Source: Antedon bifida (Eukaryota > Echinodermata > Crinoidea > Comatulida > Antedonidae). Taken from it: 64,000 nucleotides of DNA. Where the stretch lies: assembly GCA_963402885.1 (NCBI GenBank), contig OY727099.1, positions 15,271,001-15,335,000 on the forward strand. Reading direction: 5' to 3'. The translations under genes were made by a program, and so were the position numbers. The notes under the pieces were generated by a model. The model was not told the origin of the DNA, did not search any database, and was given only the letters and a program-made list of their open reading frames with translations. This document shows positions 37,501-49,500 of this stretch, one piece after another. Positions within the stretch are counted from its first letter, which is position 1, and each line of letters opens with the position of its first letter.

Positions 37501-40500
37501 CTGGCGTCGGCGGGTCATCAAGGGGTCGCCCGGACCAAGTTTCGGCTGAAGGAGAAGTTCTTCTGGTACGGTATGAGTGGGGATATCCAGAGGTATATAC
37601 AGACTTGCAACATTTGTAATAAAAGCCACTCGGCAAGGTCGACACTGGTTGAGCGAATTCCAGAACGTGTAAATATCGATTTCCTCGGCCCGTTACCAAA
37701 AACTGAACAGGGAAACATCCACATTCTGATGATGGTCGATTAATTCACAAAATGGGTTGAAATCAGCCCACTCCCGTCTCAAGTTGCAGAGGTAACCGCT
37801 AGAGCCCTTTTTCTCTAGATTTGGTGTACCTTTTCAGTCACACTCAGACCAGGGGAGGAATTTTGAAAGTGAATTGTTCGCATGTTTACAGTAAGTTTTA
37901 CAGATCCACAAGACTCGGACGACGAGCTACCGACCAGCGGCTAATGGTCAAGGCTACACTGGGATACAAGGCTACACTGGGATACACTGGGGAAGAGTGC
38001 CATCACCGTGCCTTAGACATTTTACGTCTAAGCCGGGTGTCGAGGGAACAGCGGCTGCTCCTGGCAGACTACGCTTCTATGGAAGGCGTAGCAAAAGCCT
38101 ACCTCCGACACTTTCCCAGAACATATTTCAGTGTCAAGGTAGTACAGTATGACTATCTTAACAATTACTATTTTAACAATGACTATTTTAGAAAATGTTT
38201 TTAATCTATATGAAACTGTTTGAAGGTTTGCATGGCGAAATCAAATGTTGATATAAAGTTTGCGGTACGCCACGTGTATTAGTTCTCGATGTTTCGATCA
38301 ATATGCTTTGATCGTCCCCAGGAGTGAGAATGAAAATGAAAACATTCTCATTCCTGAGGACGATCAAAGCAAAAGCCTACCTCCGACACTTCCCCAGAAC
38401 ATATTTCAGTGTCACAAGCAGAGTGAAGGACTTCACCGCCGACCAACGCAGGGGCTTGCGCTTTATCGCCACCAAGGAAGACCGGCGACTACTGATGGGG
38501 TCTAGCGGACCGGACTATCCTCCTGCCGGATACCGAGTTGGAGCACCACATCTCTTGTGGGCGACCGCCGTCGCTGTGGGACAGGTGCTCGACCGATCCT
38601 ACAGGCATGTCCTACGGCCATTGACTACCTGAGGAGATCGTAGGAACGGTCTATACTAACTACAGTTAACTGGTATTTTCACGGACAAAAGAACCCAGTA
38701 GTTAACCCCTGAGGTGGACCGAGGATGGGGTGCCCGCTTTTCAAACATGGGAGGAGTGTTGTGAATGGCAGCCAGTGGGTGAACAGACCACCCCTCCAGT
38801 CGAACAAGGGCATCGCCCCGATAGCCTGATTTGCATACACGGGGTATGCAGATGTTAACGTGGGACCTCGACGCCGCCGAACCGGTCTATTCGAAGCAGG
38901 AAACCAAGGGAACAAGACGGAACATACACCGATATACTTTAACTTGGACTTGCTCTACGAAATCTAGTGTGATTTACAGGAAAGCGGGACTAGTAAGGTA
39001 AGCCTATAATTGTTGTACTTATTAGGCCATTACAGTGCTGACTAAAAATCACAACAATATTATAGCACGTAAGATATTAGTTCAATTGAGGTTAATAAAC
39101 TGTGTATTCTATTAAATTTGTAGTTCAATTTATGTACCATTTTTAAACGTCACGGTGCATGGAGGTACACACGTCTGTAGTGGTTTTGATTTTTGCACTG
39201 TTATTTTGACCTTTGACATTACAGGTGCATCCTGATTGGCTATTATAAAATCGTGTCATGTGTCATGTCGTGAAAAATGGGTTGTAAACCCATTCAGTAT
39301 GAACGATTTTTTTCCTGTACACGACACGATTGTCAAAGACGGTTCTAATGTAAACATTATATTCTACAACACATAACCCAATTTATTGTGTCATCGTATC
39401 TAGTGTAAATGGCGCTTAAAGGTCATTATTAAACATTTCGAGATCATCGTATAACAAATACTTTTTTGTGAACATTTTGTATTTTTGATCTGTGGATTGT
39501 GACCTTATGACTTGTGTAAGCCGTAGCATAATATTAATAATAAGAGTAAGCGGATAGTGTTTTTTTTTGTTTTGTTTTTTGTTTTATATTTATACTGGGT
39601 AACCTCTTCAGTCAAAAACTGGTCTCCCAGAGGGCCCAGTTGGTGATCAGTGGCTGTGATGTACTAATACACCGGGGTAACCCCCTACTCGTCTCGAAAG
39701 ATGTACTAGGTTCTTTAAAGTGCACACGAGCTAGTTGTGTACACTGGACCTACAGTTTATAGTCCTATCCGAGAAGACTCGTTCTACCACCAGAACCATG
39801 GAGTGAGTGAGCCTCAAACCCCTGCCGATGTTATGGCTACGTAATTACGGTTCCACTGTCTTAACCGCACGGCCACTCAATTCACTCCATTAAAGGAAAT
39901 TGGTCTATACTGTTCTATGGTTAATATAAAAAATGTCTTACTTGGTAATTATAACTTTCACACATTTTTGAAGGATCTTTGGAAAGTATAATTCAATGGA
40001 CTTTTTAGATGTAGACGAAGAATTAACTTTTTGTGCATTTCCACTTTCTTCATTTCCGACAAATTTTCTAAAAAACAAAATGAATTTTTGTATTCCTTTA
40101 ATTTCAAAAAATATTATATTACCTATTCACATTAGTATGTTTTAGCATTCAACTGACAGAAATTCTTAGTATTAAGGTAGTACAGTATGACTATTATTAA
40201 CAATTAGTATTTTAACAATGACTATTTTAGAAAATATTTTTAATCTATATGAAACTGTTTGCATGGCGAAATCAAATGTTGATATAAAGTTTGCGGTACA
40301 CCACGTGTATTAGGTCTCGACGTTTCGATCAATATGCTTTGATCGTCCTCAGGAGTGAGAATGAAAATGAAAACATTCTCACTCCTGAGGACGATGAAAG
40401 CATATTGATCGAAACGTCAAGAAACTCAACAGTTCTTTTCAGAACTAATACATGTGGTGTACCGCAAACTTTATATCAACATCTATATAAAACATTAGAA

Positions 40501-43500
40501 AAAAATTTAATTATTTAATGTTCAACGATGTTTGTACAAAGTTCATAATTCTTTTTTTATCAAAATTGGTTATAGCTAGTCATGAAAGTGCCTTGGTTTA
40601 AGGCCACAAAAGTAACTAAATTTGGCTGGCTAACAATGTTGGGGCTTCTGGAAAAATCAAATTACGACATGATACATACACTATTTCTAAAATTTGAATT
40701 CAAAATCTTTAATTAACACTCATCTTAATTTTAAAATGAAATATAAAATATAATCATTAGATTTTCTTACTTTAGCATCGAGTCAATATCTGGAGATAGA
40801 AGATTCTTTGATCTAACAACAAAATTAAAAACAATATTTACATGCACATACAATAAGTGCAAGGCTTTTATAGTATTAGACAACAAAAAAAAGTGAACAA
40901 AAAAGTACAACTAAGATATCACACAAGTGGTAAAACCATCACTTCCAATCAAATGTCTTTGTTTTTACAGGTCCATAAAATGGTTTGTAATTGGTTGGGT
41001 AAAACATTTTCTCATGGAGGCTAGACAATACTTAGTGATAAGGTGGGAATTAGAAAGAGTCAAATCTTTAGACATTGAGCAGCATATTAATTTATATTGA
41101 AAGAGTAATGAAAAGACAGTTTGAGTTGATCCTCTGTTTCACCACTAACGTAACAAAAATCAACCACTAATGTAACATCAACCACTAATGTAACAACAGT
41201 TAAACCAATAACGTAACAAACTTCATTAAACACGAAAGTTAAACAAAATTTAACCACGTAACAACAGTAGAAAATGTTGCGATATGTGGACTTAAGGGAC
41301 TGCTTCTCATAATCAAGCACCTCTCGTAACGACCATCTCTCGTAAGTGATCATCTCTGTTAAGGGACCGCTTCTCAACATAATCGACCACCTCTCGTAAG
41401 GGACCACATCTTCCTAACGACCACTACCTCTCGTAAGTTGACCACCTCTATTAAATGACCACTATGGTCCCTTATGAGAGGTGATGGTTCTTTAGAAGAG
41501 GTGGTCGCTTACAAGAGGTGGTCAATTATGATAAGCTTTCCCTTATTGGAGGATATGGTCTCTAATGAGAGGTTATGGTCGTTTAAGAGAGGTGGTCGAT
41601 TATGAGAAGCTGTCCCTTAAGAGAGACATTGAAGGATAAACAGACAAACATTTAATTTAGTTAAAGAGCTGACGAAAAAAACAATTCCTAGATTTCCAAC
41701 GTTTAAAGAGTTTTTAAAGTCTAATATTTTTTCCAGTTGTTAGTGGTTAAATTTTGTTAGTTAGTGGTTAATGAAGTGTGATTATGTTAGTGGTTAAACT
41801 GTTGTTACATTAATGGATTGGTACATTAGTGGTTGATTTTTGTTTCAATAAATAGGTTAATATATAGTCTTTTTTTAAAAGAGTACAAAACCCATTTATT
41901 TAAAGCTTTTGCATTAAAAAGAATATTGTTGTTTCTGCTGTATCCAGCATAATGTAAAGCGCTGTGAGAACGATTTGTTTATTAGTGCTATATAAAAACA
42001 CATTTTATGATTGGCTAACTGGAAATTGCATAGTTCAAGCGCATGCTCAATAGAAATGAACATACAAGTAAACAAATATTTGAAGCGGTGGATCCAACCT
42101 TCTTGAAGAATAGAGGGAGAGGGGCTTGCAATCCGTGATGATGGATTTTAAACAATTAGAAAAGAGGATTTGTTAATTCTTATGGTACATTAATTTTACA
42201 AATGGATATTTACCGTGTGAATGTGTTCTTTCATTTGAATTATTTATAATGTGGAGAAGGTCGAAAAGAAAAACCACCTAGATTGCTTACCGAAAATTCC
42301 AAACAATTGGGAGTAAATCAATATAAAATACCATGGCACAGAACACTCCAAGCTACCTAATCAATAGTTGATTAAAGCCAAATCTGGCATACTACTAAAA
42401 TACTTACTTAAAAAGAAGCATACACATAGCAGACGTCAAACTGAAGAGTAGCACCTATTAAAATAATATAATTAATATTTACTGGTTTTACCACTAAAGT
42501 AATATATTATTGATGAGGTTAAAGATATAAAATCTTGAAACTAAAATAAATATGATTTTCGATTGACTTTTCTGTAAAAAAAATTTCAAGGTGCAGCTAG
42601 GTAAACTGTATATTCCTGGATTTCTATATGGCATCTTCATGTCATGAAGAATAAAATAAGCCCACCCTTTTATTTTTCAAAATTGGAAGATAATTTGGAG
42701 CATTATCGATTCTCGTTTAACGTCAAATAACTGATGAATACGCATATTAAAATAGATTTGAAAGCTTTCATTTAATATCAATCTCTCTCTATGTTTTGAA
42801 GTTCAGTAAGTTTTACAAGATCATTTTATCAAAGTGTAATGTAATTTATTATTTAGAAAAAAGGCAAAATAAATGAAAAGTCTTAATTCTAGGTGTGAAT
42901 ATCATAATGTTACGTCGCAGATGAATTTTTGGTACGGTATACTATATAATATTACATGTGTGAGAGTTCAGCACAGTTCACCAACGATAGAAGTTAGAGT
43001 AAGGTTATTGGTATGTTAAATTACATCATTGAAATCATATTATAATACTTTAAGATTCTGTGATTGATTGATAATCCTATTATACTTGTATTTACCATGT
43101 TAATTAACTTAACTTATTAAAGTAAATAATTATAATTAATAATAAAAATGTCATTAGCTAGGTTCACATTCAGAAGTTAACGTGAGTTTCTTTATCATGA
43201 TGTTCTATATGAACCTGCAGGAAGCCGTTAACGTGATCTTGTTTATCACGTTAATTCTGGTTAAGGTGCTCTCGGAGATATATTGGACACCGTTATATGC
43301 AGAGACGAAATTCAACCAATCAGCGCTTGGTTATTTACTGCGCCATCGGCCACCCACCGCGAGCGCGAGATGGCGTGAGTGAGATGTGAGACAAGCCAGG
43401 TTTGTTTTCAAATTAATTCATGCTCGCTACTTAGGCGTACTTTTTGACACGAAATATTTGAGGCAAAGATGCCATGGCTCACCCACAAGAGAACCATGGA

Positions 43501-46500
43501 CAAAGACTATTAGTTACTATTCTTTGTTATCTTAAACCTGCTGGCTAGCTACTACTACTAGAGGCCCACACTACAAAAACAAATCAACAATCCCTTCCCA
43601 CGTGTGCTCCAAACATGTGTGTTTGGCAATTCATGCATTAGTGCACCTCATTAGCATCTTATATCACGATGTAAAATTATATGTGAATGCTCTTCCTGCT
43701 AACGTGATATTGAATATCACGATACGTGATATTCAATATCACGATACGTGATATTCAATATCACGATACGAAAGCACGATAAAATCTTATGTGAACGTGG
43801 CTATTTCCATGTGTGCGCATACCGTATTTACATAGGCTATGTAATATTTGATGATATTTAAGTAATTTACTACTGTATAAGCTAAATAATGATGTATTGT
43901 AATTCTTTTATATGATATTGTAATAGGTTTATGGATGGGTTTCTTGTAATGCTATATGAAGAAGTTCCAGATAATAAATGTATCGAATGAAGCAAAGACC
44001 ACGTCTGTATTTGTATACAGTCTCCTACCAGTGTCATGAGATTAGTTATTCTATTCTAGAGGTGTGGTTGTTCTAGAGGGGTAGTTGACCTAGGGGGCAT
44101 AGATCATATTCGAACATAGTAAAAAATAAGCGCTTATTTTCAACCTAGACTACTACTAGCCTAGGCTAGGCCAAGACAAGAGGTTCTACCGATAGAGGCC
44201 AAAATCATGTATTATGGCTATGCATGATATTTTCGCCATTTTTAACGCAACAGGTGGTTTTGTATTATTTACGACAAATTTTAGAAGCTTTTATCATATG
44301 AAAATGGTTGTTCAAAATCTGTGTAGTTTCTCATCACATCTAAAAAACACAGGAATGTTCTTCACAGAAATGTTTTTAAAACCGCTTCTAATAAAGCTAA
44401 TATAAAAGGACAATAAATAGCAAAATTGTATTTTTTTTGTCAAAAGTCAATACGAATTGGGTTGGATGGCTGCTTACAAGAAAATAAAATCTAGTTTTTA
44501 GTAAAAAAAAGTGGCCGCACCGTTTACGGGAGGTGGCCGCTTATGGAGGTTCAACTATAGTTACACTATCGTTGCTTGGCATGTGTGTTGTGTGTGTGGA
44601 TGATGTGATGGTCGACAATTCGCACTCCCGCAGATAACAATGAGATTTGACTACTCGTCAAATCTCCAACTCTCCTTCAGCTACAAGGCCCCTTATTTCT
44701 ACAATGATCTTCCTCTATCTATCTGCAATCCATTATCCTTTTCCTCATTCAAACCTAGACTTATGACTTTTTTCCAAACTATGTAATCCTTTTCCAGACT
44801 TTAAAATGTAAAATATTAGATTTAGATTCCAAATTTTCTTATTCAGATTCAGACAAACCAACTTTAAAAAAAAACTATTTTAATAGATTTAAAATACGTT
44901 TATACAAACGTATTGCTTGGCGATAAATGGAACATCCCAATCTCTCTTCCAAGTGTCAATTCCTTCAGGTGCTTCTTTGCATGTAGAGATGAGAATTGCC
45001 AAATTTATGTTTTGTAATTATGTACAATATAGTAAATATAGTAAAATTCAGATTTATATATATGTCATACCTTACTTCTGAGTAGCAGATCAATGAATTT
45101 TAAATAGAAAGAGTATTAATACCCGACGAAAAAAAAAAATATATTAATCATGGACGTATGTAGTAATGAACCGTGCAATGTTTCGGCAAAATTCCTTATC
45201 AGCAAAATGGTTGTCAACCAAATGTTCTGTCGACTAAATGTCTGGTTGGCCAAATGTCTGTCAACGAAATGGCATTTGACAAAACTTCCTAACAAAATCA
45301 ATATAAAGTAAGACATTTTTATTAAGTCTGTATGCACTATATTATATGCTTTATTTGCCAACAAAAACTTGCTTAAAAAGAATTTTGTATATTTCTAAAT
45401 CATTAAATTGTGCACTGCCAAACGATGGAGAGTTTTACTGTACAAGTTAAAAGCTCACCTCACCATACTTGATACGTCTTGCATACCCTCTGGACACTAG
45501 CATATTGAACAACGTTTCAGCAGCCTAAAGTGAATTAAGAATCGTAAAAAATCCATCAAGAAAAATGTGTGTAATATAATACACTATATTTTATAAAAGC
45601 ATATATTGCATAGTAAATTGTAAATAAAATAAAATAAGATTTGTTGGAATATGTACAAATGTGAAATTATACTTACTATATTGGCTGTATAGAGTGCCAA
45701 CAATCCTCTTCTACTAGGCCTTTCAATCATAAGTGCAATGACACAAGCTGGAATCCCAGTCAACATACCAAACAAATAGTGATATCCACCAAATACACGT
45801 CTTTAAAATGAAATACATTATTTACTCAATGTACTTGCAGAAATGCTGTAATCTATGTGTATCATTTCAAATTTACTGTGGCCTTAAATCAAAGATAAAG
45901 TAGCCACCATTTCTGATTACAAACCTAAATACTGCATTTATTGTATTGAGAGTTTTTATTCTGAGCGGATGATACTCCTTCTTTCTTTTCCCCCAATTTC
46001 TCTCAAAGTTTAGAGTATGTTTCAGTGTGTAAGGCTGTGTACAATGTGCAATTTTGCAAATGGTTTATTAAAATTTGACTCGGTATGCAGTCTGTATAGA
46101 AATAAAAGTTGAAATGACCTGTAGATAAAACACAAGGCAAACTTAGATTAATCACACGTTTAAAAAATGGGCAATTGGTAATAACTTGAATTGCACCTTA
46201 ACATTTTTAAAAATGGGTGTTTTTTTGTATTTTATTTAAGGTTTTTATATAATTTTGCAGATGTGGATTTGAAATTTCCAGGTTTACAAATTTAAGGTCT
46301 ACATTAATTTGTGGGTTGCTATATTTACATAAAACAGTATTACTCTACCTAAAAAAACAGACATCAAAAATGAAAAGAAATGCATTGGTTGAGAGGAATA
46401 TTGAAGAGCGAATGAGGTCTGCATAAAAAGACTTGGTCAACAACACTTTTTTCCACTTTCCTCGCAAAATAAATGAAGTCTGTAAAAAAAAACATTAGTT

Positions 46501-49500
46501 TTAAAATAATAAATTAGTTTACCTTATAAATACTACGATATACAGTTTTATGTACTTTCTGAAAAAAAAAAGTTTTAGTTTATATATAATTTACAAATCT
46601 ATGACCCGGTGAAAGGCCCCATTCACACTAGTGTCATAATTCTAAAAATTGTAAGTTTTTGTTTTGGGTTTACTATAAAGCCCAACATTTTCAAGCGCCC
46701 TTTATTTTCGCAACTTTCGCGACTGAACAACGATCGTGAAAATAAAGGGCACACGAAAATCAGCAAAAATACCATCGCCATGCTCTCCACCACCACAGAG
46801 ATCCATCTGTTCGTTGTTTTGTATAAACAACATTAATTATGGGGGTTTTCACTATCTAAGAGTCTATTAAACACGTGCATCACCCATTGTGTAGCCAAAA
46901 CATTTATTTATTTACATCCCTAAATTTACAATCACGTAATCTGTAATTTTACTCGACGCTATTCAATTGTTGTTTGACGTTCATCACAAGAAACTCAAAT
47001 CACGAAAATAAAAGGTTGCGAAATAGGTAAAAATTTAAAATCGTGAAAATTTAGAAATTATTACCTTTACAGATAATAAGAAAACGCAATTTTAAAATGA
47101 GTTGCAATACTGTAGCCGATGATTGTTATGCAAGTTAAAAATATGTGGAAAAATCCCTTTAAAAATTCCTTCGCATGAGGTACATAGTGTATTTCCGATT
47201 CCTACAGAAAATATCTAGCGTAGACCATTTTATGTCAGGGGAACCTTTTCGATAACTATCACCCTGGCCCGTGTCTATGTGTTTATTGCAATATACAGAT
47301 GTTTATAGTGAATATCCCCCGAATTATCCTCTCCCAACAGACTATACCCTTTTCGGTATGTTGGTTTAACCAGGGAGTAATGAATAGAAGGATATGCATC
47401 AGTTTGAGACCAAAGCTTCCATGACTCTAATCGACAGAGCGCAGACCGCCCACAATGTTACAAAATAAACACAGTTTAATTAACCATTGCAACAACGAAA
47501 CGGGGCATGCTTAATATATTGTTTACTGCACATGCACAACAACCTTTAACCTTGTTGGCTATGCTTTCGCACGCTCTTGGCATGATTTCATATTTTTAGC
47601 GCTAGCTGCTATGGCGACGAACAACAATATGCAACGACGAAGAAGATTTTTATTACAACTTTTCTGATGAAGAATTTTAATTTAACGATCTCCCAGAAAT
47701 AGATGTAAAGTTTTGTGAAGAAGAGGTTGGCTTGGCTGTCAAGAAGGAGGGTAAATACTGTGTTTGTGATTCAGAAAATGAAGGAAAATGTGTTAATGGT
47801 CCAAGTTTGGTCGACAAAAGCCAAGGAGACCGTCTACATCTGAGACAACAACTAGTTGTTGTTTCAGCCTACATGTAAAATTACAAAATCAGCAAGGATA
47901 CTAGGCCCACTACATACTAATAAACATTAGCCAACATGTTGGCTAACATCATTAGCCAACATTGATATAGGTAGGTATTGCAGCTAGGCTAATCTTCAGT
48001 GTAGTTGCTACAACGTGTAATCATGATCTATAACCGTCTTAATATCTTATATGGAATGAATATCGAACAAAAAGAGATGAACAGTGGGCCTGTTACTAAA
48101 CTGAAACGGAATACGACACAGGTGAGGATAGCATAATTTTAGTTTATTAATATTAATAATACAATTGTTTGAAAACCAATTAGTCTTTTATTTATTGTTG
48201 TCCATGTACGTACTAATAAACCTGGCTCTAGTTTCTTTCGCTTGTATTTTGACTCCAAATTTGATAACCAACTGTATCGTGTGAATACCACACCTTAGAA
48301 GTATGCCTCATGAGTACTTAATGAAGAAGAATCACATAAAAAGTAACGAATAAATAAGTGCATTGAGTGTTGACAAAGTGCGAGCCACGCCAAATATTTG
48401 TGTGAGGCATTATTTTATTATTTCCAAAAGTTGCGAGTTATATTTTTATAATAGGCCTAGCGTATCTAAATAGATTCATGTATACAATCATCATGTTGTT
48501 TTTTTCATTCAAGTCATATTGCGTCAAATTTTACTTTTACATAAGTGCCCAAACTGTTCAAAAGTTGTCTGTGGTTATAATTTGCATCTGTATGCGCCAT
48601 ATTTTAAAAATCTGAACGACAGTCTTCAACTTTCGATAAACAATAATTGTTAAAGCGACACTCATCAAATGACTGCCATGCTTGTTGGCATTTCGAGCGT
48701 GTTCACTTTACAATTAATTTAACATGTCTCTCAAACATGGAACAGGACAAGTTCAATAACTGGCGGTGAATAAAAGGTATGATATGCCGATCAAATAACA
48801 TGCCTCAAAGAAAAAAATTGCGAGAGAATTCTGGAGCGTGTGTGAAAAAGACTTGTACGTCCGACAATCGTAATACTATAGGCCTAAAATTAAACTAGAG
48901 GCCTATGTAGAAATTAATTTAATCAATTTTGATATAATAATAATCGGTGTAATACTAATAATGATACACTATTCCTGTTTTAGTAGGCAAGGTATATTAC
49001 GAACGAATAAATCCTTAAATTAATGATTTTACAGGAGCGTGTCTCGCACACTGTTCGTGTATTTCACTTATTCAATGTTCAATATTTTTGTTTCTATGGA
49101 GTGCCAAAAGTCGAGCAACGATAATAGAGGACTAAAACTCAGGGGAATGCATCAATTTCTCATGTATTTATTGTTGAAATATATTTGTTAATTTGTCAAT
49201 AAAAATTCTGTTATATGTTACTGCTGATACTGTTCTGTTTTCAAAGAATAATAAGCGATCCTAAATCAACATCACTACCTAGCCTATACCTAGGACATCC
49301 TACTATACTAAGGATATTATGATGAATTTTTTTATTTTGTTCTTTAAAAGGTTAACGAAACTATGTACAGTATCAACAGTAACATTTTTCCTTACTGACA
49401 GTGATAAAATATATTGAAATTGAACATGATTTTCACCAAATAATGCGTTAAATATATGGATTCCACAGAGTTTTTAGCCCTCTAATTAATTTTGCTCTTT

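Larger units (their letters stand above)
40170..40485. mobile_element. Penelope-family inverted element with two head-to-head hammerhead arms
   Basis: A leader (40170-40278) repeats 38137-38245 except for an 8-base difference. Then arms running from GATATAAAGTTTGCGGTACA (40281) and back to TGTACCGCAAACTTTATATC (40459-40478) form an inverted repeat centred near 40365. The left arm lacks about 24 bases (TTCTGAAAAGAACTGTTGAG region) that the right arm keeps, and the copy at 38.2 kb has the same deletion. No protein is encoded. This looks like a non-autonomous Penelope derivative. Confidence 0.75.

Noticed and set aside
39800-39890. tRNA gene on the minus strand
   Set aside because: A and B boxes are present, but the cloverleaf is not intact and a SINE body and A-rich tail follow, so it is a tRNA-derived SINE head.
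41280-41640. CRISPR-like array (regular short repeats)
   Set aside because: Units are degenerate, have no unique spacers, and are mirrored across a centre; this is a eukaryotic foldback element.
43182-43382. 66-codon frame after 43180 as a gene
   Set aside because: It lies inside a repeat with inverted tips and has no homology I can name.
47090-47205. Exon-like block on the minus strand between TMEM135 exons 1 and 2 (acceptor-like TTTTCTGTAG, hydrophobic translation)
   Set aside because: Exon 1 joins exon 2 in phase 0 and the joined protein matches the family without a gap, so no extra exon is needed. No consensus donor follows in phase.
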